Shown: piece after piece, positions 18,700-28,341 of the stretch
How positions within the stretch are numbered: position 1 is the first letter of the stretch
Layout: the number at the start of each line of letters is the position of its first letter
Assembly: GCA_003249255.1 (NCBI GenBank)
Contig: QKJP01000049.1
Span: 62,001-126,000 of the forward strand
Direction of reading: 5' to 3'
Source of the DNA: Bacteroidales bacterium
GTDB taxonomy: Bacteria > Bacteroidota > Bacteroidia > Bacteroidales > Marinilabiliaceae
Length of the DNA stretch: 64,000 nucleotides
Notes under the pieces: generated by a model
The model's input: only the letters and a program-made list of their open reading frames with translations
The model's database searches: none
What the model was told of the DNA's origin: nothing
Translations under genes and position numbers: made by a program

Positions 18700-19728
18700 C
18701 TAAAAATATATTCTTCCAATAGAAAGGGCCGGTATTGATTCAACATTGGCTTGTTGAGATTCGAAAATACGGTCAATAACCGCAGATAAATTATTGGGAT
18801 AATTCACCTCTACAATATCATCCTTACTGAGCCATTGGGCAATGCTTTCTTGTTGCGACAGGCTACTTAATACAGGTACACCCATTTCTTTTAAAAGGGC
18901 AGCGTTACACTGTTGCTCGTACTGGCCTTTCATGGGAATGACACAAAGTTTTTTCTTTAAAAAAAGAGTTTCAGCAGGCGTTTCAAAACCGGCGTTACAT
19001 AGTACCCCCTTAGCGTTTAGCATACTTTTTGCAAACTTCTCTTTATTAACCGGTTGAATTGAAATGTTGTGGTGCTTTAGAGCTTCTTTATTATGTTTTG
19101 AGAACACCTCCCATTTCACATTTGGAAAGGCAGATAGGCGTTTAATAATAACTTCATCACTATACGAAGGTAAATATACCGTATAATGCCCATCGTTACC
19201 GGGAATTGCATTTCGAACATCTTTGCGAATCACAGGGGTACTAATTTGATCGTTTATGGGTTTAAAATGAAAACCATAAGACTCAGAAACAGGGGCGTAA
19301 TTTTTTAAAATAAAACGTCCTAAGCGATCAACCTGATTGGGTTTTGGGGCGTAAGGATGCAGCACTGCACTTTGGTGACTTAAACTTACGCAAGGGACTT
19401 GTCTAATTTTACAGGCCCAGGCCACAACAGGTTCAAAATCGTTTATAATAAGATCATAATCTCTTACAGGAACTGAATATATTTCTTGTAATAAGCGGAT
19501 TGGCTTTGCATTTTTCATCGTTTGAAGCATGTCGATACCCCCTTTTTTTCCAAAGATGAAACTCAATCCGTGAAAACGATATTTTACCTTCCAGGGTAAC
19601 TCAATGTCACATTGATTACCACTAAGGAGCAAATCGACCTTCCCGTATTTTTGAAGTTCAGGAACTACTTCGTAAGCCCTTGAAACATGACCGTTACCGG
19701 TACCTTGAATTGCATACAAAATTTTCAT
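18700..19728 (-). CDS. Glycosyltransferase-like protein (GT-B fold, GT28-like)
   Basis: 342 residues. The N-terminal Rossmann start MKILYAIQGTGNGHVSRA has the glycine-rich GxGNGHxxR loop of MGT/MurG-like transferases. The C-terminal domain has the donor-site pattern KGVLCNAGFETPAETLFL (about 240-257) followed by KLCVIPMKGQYEQQCNA, typical of NDP-sugar transferases that recognise GGxxxxxE-like motifs. The acceptor is unknown. It starts 5 bp after the metallophosphoesterase stop, so the two form an operon, perhaps acting on a lipid or envelope glycan. Confidence 0.75.
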   Translation of the reverse strand: MKILYAIQGTGNGHVSRAYEVVPELQKYGKVDLLLSGNQCDIELPWKVKYRFHGLSFIFGKKGGIDMLQTMKNAKPIRLLQEIYSVPVRDYDLIINDFEPVVAWACKIRQVPCVSLSHQSAVLHPYAPKPNQVDRLGRFILKNYAPVSESYGFHFKPINDQISTPVIRKDVRNAIPGNDGHYTVYLPSYSDEVIIKRLSAFPNVKWEVFSKHNKEALKHHNISIQPVNKEKFAKSMLNAKGVLCNAGFETPAETLFLKKKLCVIPMKGQYEQQCNAALLKEMGVPVLSSLSQQESIAQWLSKDDIVEVNYPNNLSAVIDRIFESQQANVESIPALSIGRIYF

Positions 19729-19733
19729 AATTC

Positions 19734-20609
19734 CTAGCTTTTTACAACGTCATTAAACATGGTTTTGAAAAGCACTTTATGGTTGGATAATAAGAAATCA
19801 TCGCTAACCAAGGCATCTAATTCATCTTCTAATTTCTCAGGATTTTGGCCGGGTTGATGTTGGTACAAGTGCCAATCGTTATCATAGTATTCGATAGCTG
19901 TTAGGTTTTCCACCCAATCACCGCTATTCAGATAAACCACTTCTCCATCATCATTCAAAATACGTTTTTTATCAGGCCAATGTATATGTCCGCAAATGGC
20001 ATAATCGTAACCCTTTTTGATAGCCAAATCAGCAACCGTTTGCTCAAAAAATGTCGTGATGTTTTTACGCTTATTTTTTACTGCTGATTTAATGTCACGC
20101 GATAAGGAAATGCGATGTTTTCCAAATAGAGAAAGCAACCAATTAATGGAGCGATTGATTAGAGTTAAGATAGCATATCCATGTGCACCAAGTATGGCTA
20201 ACCATTTAGAACGGTGCATGACAACATCAAAAACGTCTCCATGAAACATCCATGTTTTCTTATTGTCAAGCTCAAGGACCAATTTGTTATCAATGGATAA
20301 ATTACCCAGGCTTAAGCCAACGAAACGACGAAATACTTCATCGTGATTGCCAACCAGATAATGTACCTTTGTTCCTCTCTCCATCATTTTTACGATCTGA
20401 CGGATAACTTTTAAATGAGACTTGGGGAAATATGACTTTTTGAACTGCCACACATCAATTATATCTCCATTTAATACCAGCTGATCTGGATCAATACTTT
20501 TTAAATAAGCCAGTAGATCTTTGGCCTTACTACCATAAGCTCCTAAATGCGTATCTGAAACAACTGATACTTGTACTCTTTTTCCTGACTTAAAATTCTC
20601 TTCTATCAT
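19734..20609 (-). CDS. Calcineurin-like phosphoesterase, LpxH (UDP-diacylglucosamine hydrolase) type
   Basis: 291 residues with all metal motifs of the LpxH branch: SDTHLG (about 18-23), NGDIIDVW (about 47-54), GNHDEVFRR (about 100-108), HGDVFD (about 136-141) and the late GHIHWP (about 213-218). LpxH removes UMP from UDP-2,3-diacylglucosamine in lipid A synthesis. This protein is longer, has a hydrophobic stretch (YAILTLINRSINWLLSLF) that may bind the membrane, and belongs to an LpxH-like group whose substrate is not settled. It leads an operon with the glycosyltransferase. Confidence 0.78.
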   Translation of the reverse strand: MIEENFKSGKRVQVSVVSDTHLGAYGSKAKDLLAYLKSIDPDQLVLNGDIIDVWQFKKSYFPKSHLKVIRQIVKMMERGTKVHYLVGNHDEVFRRFVGLSLGNLSIDNKLVLELDNKKTWMFHGDVFDVVMHRSKWLAILGAHGYAILTLINRSINWLLSLFGKHRISLSRDIKSAVKNKRKNITTFFEQTVADLAIKKGYDYAICGHIHWPDKKRILNDDGEVVYLNSGDWVENLTAIEYYDNDWHLYQHQPGQNPEKLEDELDALVSDDFLLSNHKVLFKTMFNDVVKS

Positions 20610-20703
20610 ATTTTCACACTTTAAATCAATACAATGTTAAAGAGGAAATGCAAATAGAATATTAATACGATAAGAAATTAAATGAAAGATTATCAGGTTG
20701 TTT

Positions 20704-20743
20704 ACAAAAAACTAACGCAGGCTAAACATTGTTAACCTGCGTT
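20704..20743 (-). terminator. Rho-independent terminator
   Basis: On the minus strand AACGCAGG and CCTGCGTT form a stem that includes most of the intervening TTAAC/GTTTA bases, followed by AG and six T residues. It ends the transcript of the aminotransferase-like gene. Confidence 0.75.
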
Positions 20744-20771
20744 TAAATCTATCGTTAATTTTGGTGGTTTT

Positions 20772-21455
20772 CTAAAAAATCATCGGCTTAATTATTGACT
20801 TTCTCCGACTCATTGCTTTTTGCCAAAAAGCATAAAGGTTATGTGTATAACTGCGTGATATTCCTTCGGTTTGAACCAACTTACTTCTGCGGGCTAAAAC
20901 TACTGAAGTGATTGAACAACCGGTTCCGTTGTAGACCAGATAATCGATATCTGCATTTTTAACATCAGAAAGCTGGATGGAATCACTGTTGCAGTTAACG
21001 ATTAAGCCCGCACGTTTTTTATTAATGCGAGTGCTCAATTTCTTTAATTGATCAATCGTTGTGCAATCAGACTCCTCGCACGAAAAAAGGACGTGTGAAA
21101 ATCGTGAAAACCCACTTACTAAAGCATCAAAGTCATCCCACTCCTTGGTGGTATTAGGAAAAGAAATAATCATTGTATTGATGCCATGAAGTTCACACAA
21201 CGACAGAATCTCATCATTTACGTCACCGTTGGTTAATATTAACAGGTCTTTTTCGAACGGAACTGTTGAATTTAAAACAGTTTCTAATGCAAAATAGCGG
21301 CTTCTGTTAAATGTGATGGTTTCGTACCCGGTTAAATAAAACTCTTCAGAAGAAAACTGTTGTTGCGACATTAAAGACATTAATCCTTGATTCATCATAC
21401 CTTCACTAATAACTTTCTCTTGAATTCCCCTGAAATTTGAATGAATTGCTTCCAT
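20772..21455 (-). CDS. Shortened class-V aminotransferase-like protein without PLP residues
   Basis: I take the ATG at 21455 (227 residues); a TTG eight codons earlier is in frame. The order of segments follows 2-aminoethylphosphonate/alanine-glyoxylate aminotransferases: EFYLTGYETITFNRS at the N-terminus, LLILTNGDVNDEILSLCELHGI, then SHVLFSCEESDCT, RAGLIVNCNSDS and DIDYLVYNGTGCSITSVVLA followed by RRSKL. The aspartate that holds the PLP ring is Asn154 (VNCNS for VDAMS), and the PLP lysine position is Gly179 (NGTGC for SANKC). It also ends about 130 residues short of the family. It is probably not a PLP enzyme; a binding or regulatory role is inferred. Confidence 0.6.
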   Translation of the reverse strand: MEAIHSNFRGIQEKVISEGMMNQGLMSLMSQQQFSSEEFYLTGYETITFNRSRYFALETVLNSTVPFEKDLLILTNGDVNDEILSLCELHGINTMIISFPNTTKEWDDFDALVSGFSRFSHVLFSCEESDCTTIDQLKKLSTRINKKRAGLIVNCNSDSIQLSDVKNADIDYLVYNGTGCSITSVVLARRSKLVQTEGISRSYTHNLYAFWQKAMSRRKSIIKPMIF

Positions 21456-21955
21456 AGTACTTTGTCTTTTAATGTTCAACTGTCGTTAGTTCCAAAGCTG
21501 AAATAATACGATTTATATTGTCCATAAACAACCTTGCAATTGTCACATTGGTCAATATTTTTCAGCATTATATCCAGTGTTAAATGCTCTGTAAAAATGA
21601 TACAACTTTCTTTGTAGTATATTATATAGAACTTACACTATCGTTAACCTTTCATTAAGAAGGACAAATCATAACGATTATGCACGTATGCAATTAAGCA
21701 TTTTTTTGAAAGAATAAGTTTTAAAAAATGTTATAAGAAAATCAAACCCCCTTCAAATGGCAGTGTTTTTCAGCATAAAAATCAATTGTTATTGGTTTAG
21801 CCCTTGTTTTGAAGGTAAAAACTCTAAAATACTCTAATAAATAAAGGATAGGGATGATAACTAGGAAATTTTACTTTGTTTTATTGAGAGGTCAAAAACT
21901 AAGCGCAAAGTATTTTCGTATTACCCAGTTGTCAAAACAGCACTTCATCAACTCT
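21456..21955 (+). other. Gene-free AT-rich region
   Basis: This roughly 500 bp gap holds no credible ORF or RNA gene. It contains several poly-A/T tracts and divergent promoter-like words, but nothing that meets the -7/-33 spacing clearly. Confidence 0.5.
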
Positions 21956-23299
21956 TTAAAGCATTCCTCTGGCTTTTATTTCTAGATATTTATTGATGGT
22001 GTTAACTGTTAATTTATCCGGAGCTGTTAAGATGGTATGAATTCCATAACGTTCGAGTTCACGTGCTATAAGTCTTTTATCATACACAAACTTTTGTGCG
22101 ATAGTTTTGATGTAAATACCTTCGAGATCGGTAACACTTTTTTGTGTTAGTTGCTGAAGTTCGGTGTTCTCAAATAAAACTAAGACTAAACGGTGGTCTC
22201 TTGATAACTTTTGAAGAATTGGTAATTCTCTGTGAACGGCATTTAAACTTTCAAAATTTGTGTATAATACAATCAAACTCCTTTTGTTAACTTTTCTTCT
22301 CAGGTGTGTATAGAAGCTAGCAAAACTGTGCTCTCCAAAATCGCTTTGCTGTTTATACAAGTTTTCCATGATGACTTGCATTTGCTTGCTGCTTCTTTGA
22401 GGTATTACTACCGACTGTATCTGGTTATTAAATGTGATTAGTCCTGCTTTATCTTGTTTAAGCATAGCCATGTTCGATAGTACCAAGCTGGTATTAATGG
22501 CGTAATCTAAAAGCGTCATTCCATCAAAAGGCATTTTCATGGTACGTCCCATATCAATGGCAGAGATGACCTGTTGCGACCGTTCTTCCTGATATTGGTT
22601 AACCATCAATTGATTCTTACGGGCAGTAGCTTTCCAGTTGATAGATCGAATGTCATCCCCTTTATTGTACTCCTTTATCTGATCAAATTCCATTTGATGG
22701 CCTAATTGACGGACTTTTTTCACGCCAACGTCCGTTAATCGGTTGGAAATTGCCATCATCTCAAACTGTCTCATTTGTTTGAAGGAAGGATATACTTTTA
22801 CTAATTTTTCATCAGCGCCTATAAAGCGGCGCATGAGAAGTCCTATTGGGGATTGCGTCCATATATTTAAACATCCAAAATGATATTCGCCTCGTTTGGT
22901 TGGTCTCAGTTGATAGGAAAAATTGAAGCTTCCTTCGCTCGTCATCTTTACGATTTTTTTAAAATCTCGAATTTGAAACTGAATTGGCACTTCATCGATG
23001 ATGGTTAACTTTACAGGAAAAGGATAGGCACTTTGGAGATGAAGATCTACATCATTTTGATCTCCATTGGAAAAACGCTCACTCACAATGCGCTGTCCCT
23101 TTATTTTTTGTGGACCGGAAGCGAAAAGCAGGAGAATATCAATCCATACCAAAGCCAACAATACCCATACTGCAATGGTAGAAGCGATGTAAATAAAGGG
23201 AACAAAATGCCCAAGTACAAAAGCGCCTATGGTAGCTGCCAGTATGCCATAAAAGCGCTGCGAAAACCGTATGACTTTAAGATATTTCATTCCATACAT
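21956..23299 (-). CDS. DUF58 protein with von Willebrand A-like domain
   Basis: 447 residues. Two membrane helices near the N-terminus (about 15-35 and 38-58) anchor a large cytosolic part. The DUF58 signature is the block GVKKVRQLGHQMEFDQIKEY followed by GDDIRSINWKATARKNQLMV (about 195-240). A vWA-like fold follows, with SAIDMGRTMKM in place of DxSxS. It starts directly at the stop of the MoxR gene (an ATG three codons later is also possible). In MoxR systems DUF58 proteins are thought to be partners in assembling or inserting metal into other proteins. Confidence 0.85.
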   Translation of the reverse strand: MYGMKYLKVIRFSQRFYGILAATIGAFVLGHFVPFIYIASTIAVWVLLALVWIDILLLFASGPQKIKGQRIVSERFSNGDQNDVDLHLQSAYPFPVKLTIIDEVPIQFQIRDFKKIVKMTSEGSFNFSYQLRPTKRGEYHFGCLNIWTQSPIGLLMRRFIGADEKLVKVYPSFKQMRQFEMMAISNRLTDVGVKKVRQLGHQMEFDQIKEYNKGDDIRSINWKATARKNQLMVNQYQEERSQQVISAIDMGRTMKMPFDGMTLLDYAINTSLVLSNMAMLKQDKAGLITFNNQIQSVVIPQRSSKQMQVIMENLYKQQSDFGEHSFASFYTHLRRKVNKRSLIVLYTNFESLNAVHRELPILQKLSRDHRLVLVLFENTELQQLTQKSVTDLEGIYIKTIAQKFVYDKRLIARELERYGIHTILTAPDKLTVNTINKYLEIKARGML

Positions 23300-24280
23300 C
23301 TATCGAGGAACCTCTACTGAATCAATAATCTGACGAATGACAAATTGGGTTTGAACGCCTTCCATTTCCTTCTCGGGCGTTAAGATTACGCGATGGTGCA
23401 AAACCGGTATGATTACAAATTTTATATCATCGGGTGTTACAAAATCTCGCCCTTCGATGGCAGCATAAGCTTTGGCTGCGTTTAAGACGGCTAAGGAAGC
23501 ACGAGGACTTGCACCCAAATACAACGCGCTGCTCGATCTTGTCTTCTCAATGATGGATGCAATGTAACGTAAAAGATTTTCATCAACTAAAACTTGATGA
23601 ACTATGGATTGAAAACGGATAACTTCTTCAGCAGTAACAACGGCGTTAATCAGCTCAAGTTCATTAATAACTTTTCTTTTTTGAGCATTTAATAGAATCT
23701 CAAATTCTTGATCCACATCAGGATAATCAATGTTTACTTTAAATAAAAAACGATCCAGCTGAGCTTCGGGCAAACGGTAAGTTCCTTCGTGTTCAACAGG
23801 ATTTTGAGTTGCCAGCACCAGAAATGGAGGTTCTAACCTTCTTGTTACGCCATCAGTACTAACTTGCCGCTCTTCCATCACTTCAAAAAGGGCTGCCTGA
23901 GTTTTAGCAGGAGCACGGTTCACCTCATCAATTAACACTAAATTTGAAAACACAGGTCCTTTATTGAATTCAAACTTTGCTAGTCCGGCATTATAAACCA
24001 TCGTTCCCAATACATCAGACGGCATTAAATCGGGCGTAAACTGAATACGGGAAAAATCGGTGGAAATACATTTGGATAGCAACTTTGCTACCAATGTCTT
24101 TGCTACTCCCGGCACCCCTTCTATAAGCACGTGTCCATTGGCTAGCAAAGCGGTTAATAGCAAATCCAAAACTTTATCCTGACCAACAATTACCTTTTTA
24201 ATTTCGGACTTAATTCGCAGTACTGCTTCCTGAACCTCCTGTAAAGGCAATCTATTTTCGAATGAAACTTGTTCGCTCAT
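23300..24280 (-). CDS. MoxR-family AAA+ ATPase
   Basis: 326 residues with Walker A GVPGVAKTLVAKLL (about 55-68), Walker B LVLIDEVNRAPAKTQ (about 114-128), sensor 1 (FLVLATQNPVEHEGTY) and a C-terminal lid domain including YLGASPRASLAVLNAAKA. MoxR ATPases act as chaperone-like factors on partner vWA/DUF58 proteins. It lies between the DUF4350 gene and DUF58 on one strand, in the order common in Bacteroidota. Confidence 0.93.
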   Translation of the reverse strand: MSEQVSFENRLPLQEVQEAVLRIKSEIKKVIVGQDKVLDLLLTALLANGHVLIEGVPGVAKTLVAKLLSKCISTDFSRIQFTPDLMPSDVLGTMVYNAGLAKFEFNKGPVFSNLVLIDEVNRAPAKTQAALFEVMEERQVSTDGVTRRLEPPFLVLATQNPVEHEGTYRLPEAQLDRFLFKVNIDYPDVDQEFEILLNAQKRKVINELELINAVVTAEEVIRFQSIVHQVLVDENLLRYIASIIEKTRSSSALYLGASPRASLAVLNAAKAYAAIEGRDFVTPDDIKFVIIPVLHHRVILTPEKEMEGVQTQFVIRQIIDSVEVPR

Positions 24281-24349
24281 ACTCTTCTTAATTAATCGTA
24301 TTTTCTAATTTCCACATTTAGCATTTCTTGCAACTCAAAACCCAATGAG

Positions 24350-25546
24350 TTATTTCTCACACAGGGTATAAAAAAGATCTATCTTTGCATTAAAGTCGAC
24401 TAAGCCATCCTCACTTAATTGCTCCAAGGATTTTAAGCCTTCTCCCATCTCAATAATTTGCTTGATTAAGCGCATTTCCACAGCAGACTTATCAGCAACT
24501 TTCTTAATGCATTCTTTTCCATTATCTATTGTGTTGATATAATATTGTATTCTTACATACTCTTTAAAATGTAGATATTTTTTATGAGCTATGTTCAGAT
24601 GATCTTTACGGCTAAAATACAAACGTCCAATGGTTTCAATAAAACTGATGGTTGAATTTCCAGGTTCTTGCAGTATCGGAATTATACGCTGCATTCGGGT
24701 GGACTGAAATACGAAAAAGATGATTAAGCCCACTAAAAATATATACCATCCATACTTTAATGAAGGGCGATCCAAGATAAACGAAAACATTGACAGCTGT
24801 GCCTGTTTCTCATCTTTATGGTATTCATCCCAAACGATGCTTTGTGAAGGTAAATAACTTAAGCATTTTGAAACATACGCGTAATTATCATCCACTAGCA
24901 TATTGTAATTGGTAAAAGCTAAGGGAACCAAGTGTAAATAAATTGCTCCTTTCCCTTTTTTTATGCGGATGAAATTAGTTTTGCCCCGATTATTTATTCC
25001 TAAGACGGTAGTTTTTAAGGTATCGTAAGACGTAAAATAATCATTGCTGATGGCTTTTTTATACCAATAGCCCAGTTGTGTTTGAAATCGGCGGTTTGCA
25101 AAATTCAAACTGACAGAATCGACCAATGGCATGCTGTAATTGTAAATGGACGAATATTCAATACTCAGATTAAATGAATCTAACCATGCTTTAGAAAAAT
25201 CTTGTGCTGCAATAAAGAAGTTATTTCCGGCTGACGCCATTTTGAGAACATTGGAAATTTCAGCAGAATCTAACTTAAGATTTTGGTTGATAAGCATATA
25301 ATTACTGCTCGTAGAATCTTCATTTTCTTGATAAGACAGAAAAGCATTCCCATGCTTGGTTATAACTTTTGAGCCTGTGAATAATTCGGGTAATTGTTCA
25401 AATAGAATCTTTGTGCCAAAAGGTTTGTCATGATCTTTTGAGAAACTCAAGGACCAATCAATCGATTTGGGAACTAATGACAGTGTAAGCACAATTACTA
25501 ACACCACAAGCAGTACTCCACCAATAATCCACTTTGCTTTATTCAT
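24350..25546 (-). CDS. DUF4350 membrane protein of the MoxR cluster
   Basis: 398 residues. Membrane helices are at about 7-27 and 258-278. Between them lies an extracytoplasmic domain with the DUF4350 pattern (DKPFGTKILFEQLPELF near the start, GKGAIYLHLVPLAFTNY later). The cytosolic tail is helical. It overlaps the DUF4129 gene by 4 bases (ATGA), so the two are translationally coupled. Function is unknown; the link to MoxR is by conserved neighbourhood. Confidence 0.8.
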   Translation of the reverse strand: MNKAKWIIGGVLLVVLVIVLTLSLVPKSIDWSLSFSKDHDKPFGTKILFEQLPELFTGSKVITKHGNAFLSYQENEDSTSSNYMLINQNLKLDSAEISNVLKMASAGNNFFIAAQDFSKAWLDSFNLSIEYSSIYNYSMPLVDSVSLNFANRRFQTQLGYWYKKAISNDYFTSYDTLKTTVLGINNRGKTNFIRIKKGKGAIYLHLVPLAFTNYNMLVDDNYAYVSKCLSYLPSQSIVWDEYHKDEKQAQLSMFSFILDRPSLKYGWYIFLVGLIIFFVFQSTRMQRIIPILQEPGNSTISFIETIGRLYFSRKDHLNIAHKKYLHFKEYVRIQYYINTIDNGKECIKKVADKSAVEMRLIKQIIEMGEGLKSLEQLSEDGLVDFNAKIDLFYTLCEK

Positions 25547-26286
25547 GGTTTTAGGGTATTGGCAGTTAGTACTTGTTTAAAGTCTATAAATTGTTGATGT
25601 ATAGCTTCAAACTCATCTTTGGTAACCGGAAATTGACCAAACCATATATATTCATACTTTCGCATTAACAAAAGATAGCTTTGGCTAATTTCAGCATCCT
25701 TTATTTCGTAATAATATTCTTTATCCGTTTTATAGCGATGCCATTGAATGATTTCTTTAGCATCTAAACTGCGTAAGACCATCAAAAAATGAATTCGTAT
25801 AGCTTCCCGAAATGAAGCCTGTGCAATAAAATCTTCTAACAATAGCTCCAAAGGTTTTTGGCGAATGTGCTCTTTATCTGAAATAAACTCGAAGGCTCTC
25901 TTTTCGGCTTTTCGATTAACAGATAGAAATCCGGCAATTGGGATTCCCAGTAATCGTAAAATCATATAACCTACGGCTACAGCTGCCAGTGCAATCATCA
26001 GCCAATACATCCAATTCTGAAGAGTAAAAGGATCGGATTGTGTTTGTTGCTCAGATCCCATCAGCCATTTTAACAGGCGCTGTAACCAGGTTAATTTCTT
26101 CGGATTTCGATCATAACTGTAGACTGGTAAGTTCTTGTAATAAGCAATGGTATCCTGCGAAAACTGACGATGTGCAACTCTGCTATTATCCCAGGCTTCC
26201 ACTTTTTCCATCGAAGTTTGTTTTTGTGCCGCCATTAGAAGAGCAAACAATTGCAGGCAAAATATGATCAAGTATCTTTTTATCAT
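25543..26286 (-). CDS. DUF4129 membrane protein of the MoxR cluster
   Basis: I take the ATG at 26286 (247 residues); a TTG two codons earlier abuts the previous stop. It has a signal peptide (MIKRYLIIFCLQLFALLMAA), a second helix at about 88-110, and a C-terminal DUF4129 segment with IHFLMVLRSLDAKEI and a conserved late YEYIWFGQFPVTKDEF. It is tightly packed between the SpoIIM-like and DUF4350 genes. Confidence 0.8.
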   Translation of the reverse strand: MIKRYLIIFCLQLFALLMAAQKQTSMEKVEAWDNSRVAHRQFSQDTIAYYKNLPVYSYDRNPKKLTWLQRLLKWLMGSEQQTQSDPFTLQNWMYWLMIALAAVAVGYMILRLLGIPIAGFLSVNRKAEKRAFEFISDKEHIRQKPLELLLEDFIAQASFREAIRIHFLMVLRSLDAKEIIQWHRYKTDKEYYYEIKDAEISQSYLLLMRKYEYIWFGQFPVTKDEFEAIHQQFIDFKQVLTANTLKP

Positions 26287-26292
26287 AATCAA

Positions 26293-27267
26293 CTACGCTT
26301 GCTTCTCCCTTTTTGATCGACGGTAAACCATCTCGGGGTAAATAAAAAAATACCAAATGATAAAAGCCAAGGATACCATTATGATTAAACTATTTAACCA
26401 GGTATTTATAGTTGCGTAATGGCGGGTTACAAAGCCTTCGAAAAAACCGGCAACCATAAACACCGGAATTACTCCCAACATGATCTTTAGCCCTTTAGAT
26501 GCGCCATTAATAAAGGCTTCCTTTCGAGAATAAGTGCCCGGAAAAAACAAATTTTTACTTAACATTATTCCGGCACCTCCTGCTATAATAATGGCCGACA
26601 ACTCCAATGTCCCGTGAATCATAACAGCCATTGTGGAAACACCAAATAAATTCTTTTCAATAAAAAAGGTTTGAAACGAACCTACCATCAAACCGTTTAA
26701 AAACAATTGCCATACACTTCCTAAAGGCGTTAATATGCCATACAGAAAAACCCTAAAAGCAACGTAAACATTGTTAAACGTGATGAACACAAACATGGGC
26801 AACTGATCCATCGATTTATATACTGCCATGGGATCACCTTGTTCGATGTTGTCCAGAGTCATATTCACATAATCATTACCCAGAATCAAGCGAATAAAAC
26901 CCTCATCATTTAACACTGATGCACAACCCAATAGCCAGGCAAAAAGAAAAACAGCCAGTGATAGCAAAAACCATGGCCTGGCAGCCCTCAACTCTAATGG
27001 TAATTCGGTTTTGATAAAAGTTTTTATTCGTCTGGAACTTTCTCGTTTATTGCGGTAAACAACCTGATGAGCTTGTTGAGATAAAGTATTTAAATATTGA
27101 AAAATTGGTGTGCGAGGATAAAAGGTGCGTGCAAAAGCCAAATCATCCATCAATTGAATAAACTGATCGGCTAAAACATCGGGATCTACAGCTGTAGGTT
27201 TTTTAAGCTCTTGTTCAAAGGCTTCCCAGCGTTTCTTATTTCGATTGATAAAGGTGACTTCTTTCAT
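26293..27267 (-). CDS. SpoIIM/DUF95-family membrane protein
   Basis: 324 residues with a cytosolic N-terminus (1-105) and about five membrane helices. These include FLFAWLLGCASVL, a conserved VYVAFRVFLYGILTPLG, a glycine-rich AIIIAGGAGIMLSK and a last helix near 295-312. The segment MIHGTLELSAIIIAGGAG carries the His-Gly-x-x-Glu motif of the SpoIIM/DUF95 family. No sporulation is implied; in Bacteroidota the family travels with RDD and MoxR genes. It probably opens the minus-strand operon. Confidence 0.85.
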   Translation of the reverse strand: MKEVTFINRNKKRWEAFEQELKKPTAVDPDVLADQFIQLMDDLAFARTFYPRTPIFQYLNTLSQQAHQVVYRNKRESSRRIKTFIKTELPLELRAARPWFLLSLAVFLFAWLLGCASVLNDEGFIRLILGNDYVNMTLDNIEQGDPMAVYKSMDQLPMFVFITFNNVYVAFRVFLYGILTPLGSVWQLFLNGLMVGSFQTFFIEKNLFGVSTMAVMIHGTLELSAIIIAGGAGIMLSKNLFFPGTYSRKEAFINGASKGLKIMLGVIPVFMVAGFFEGFVTRHYATINTWLNSLIIMVSLAFIIWYFFIYPEMVYRRSKREKQA

Positions 27268-27508
27268 TCCTGAGCTTTTCAGTACTAATAAAAGAATTTT
27301 TTCAGGATTAATGAATTATCTTTAAAAGGAATATTAACCTTATTGATTCGAAACAAAGATATTATTGTTTAGTATAAGGATATGCAATTACAATAAAGAA
27401 CGTTATTAATAAATCTGACCGATAAAGGTAAGGAAGTAAAATATTCTCTTTACGACCTCTGCGTTGAACTCTGTACACCTTTGTGGTTAGAATTTACACT
27501 AAATCAAG

Positions 27509-28231
27509 ATGAGCAACTTCAACATAGAAACCACACAAAATGTAAATATCGAATTTAGGTTGGCCGATGTGAGTGATCGCATTATGAGCTATTTACTGGA
27601 TTTATTTATCATTATCAGCTATTGCATCGTGATGCTCTTAATGCTTATACCTTTTTATGATGGGTATCATTGGACTGTATTGCTGTTTTTTACACCCGCT
27701 GTTTTCTATGATTTATTATGCGAGCTTTTTTTAAACGGACAAAGTTTTGGAAAGATGATTCTCAAATTAAGAGTGGTTAAAACTGATGGTACAGAACTTA
27801 GTTTTGGTGCCTGTTTATTACGGTGGATATTCCGGATTATTGATATTGGATTAACTAATGGTTTGGTTGCAGCGGTAATGATTATGGTTAATAACAAAGG
27901 CCAGCGCGTAGGAGATATTGCGGCTAAAACAACTGTTTTGAAGTTAAATCCACAACAAGGAATAAACAAGACCGCGTACATGGAAGTTGAAGAGGGTTAT
28001 AAACCGATGTATCCGGAAGTTGAGAGACTAAGCGAGCGAGACATGCAAGCCATAAAAGAGGTGTTAACCATTATTCGAAAACCTTCATCTTATGCCAACG
28101 TAGGAGCACCTCATCCATTAGCGGTAAAAACAAAAGAACTGGTATTAAAGAAAATGAACGTTGAGACGAAGCAGCCGGCTGCTCAATTTTTTAGAACTCT
28201 ATTGAAAGATTATAATTACTTCAACCGTTAA
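27509..28231 (+). CDS. RDD-family membrane protein
   Basis: 240 residues. The RDD domain (about 14-150) starts with RLADVSDRIMSYLLDLFIII, which carries the Arg-Asp pattern. It has three or four membrane helices and includes NGQSFGKMILKLRVV, the usual second signature. The last 90 residues are a soluble helical tail. It diverges from the SpoIIM-like gene across 241 bp, the common arrangement of this cluster. Some RDD proteins act as ion antiporters, but no activity can be assigned here. Confidence 0.85.
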   Translation: MSNFNIETTQNVNIEFRLADVSDRIMSYLLDLFIIISYCIVMLLMLIPFYDGYHWTVLLFFTPAVFYDLLCELFLNGQSFGKMILKLRVVKTDGTELSFGACLLRWIFRIIDIGLTNGLVAAVMIMVNNKGQRVGDIAAKTTVLKLNPQQGINKTAYMEVEEGYKPMYPEVERLSERDMQAIKEVLTIIRKPSSYANVGAPHPLAVKTKELVLKKMNVETKQPAAQFFRTLLKDYNYFNR

Positions 28232-28282
28232 AAGTGGTTGCCGAATTAAAACGAATTATTATGCAATGGAGCTTCTTAGATA

Positions 28283-28330
28283 TAACCGCAGAGGGGGCGG
28301 AGGGTTCGCAAAGGACGCAGAGAATACTTT
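28283..28330 (+). repeat. Direct repeat left of the toxin-antitoxin pair
   Basis: TAACCGCAGAGG followed by GCGGAGGGTTCGCAAAGGACG matches 28949-28999 in the same orientation over about 48 bp with few differences. Similar CGCAGAGG/CGCAAAGG words appear in spacers elsewhere, for example inverted near 27460. Confidence 0.65.
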
Positions 28331-28341
28331 TCAAAAAGGGA

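Noticed and set aside
26293-27267. SpoIIM-like gene as evidence of sporulation
   Set aside because: The DUF95 family is widespread in non-sporulating bacteria, and the cluster context here is MoxR, not sporulation.
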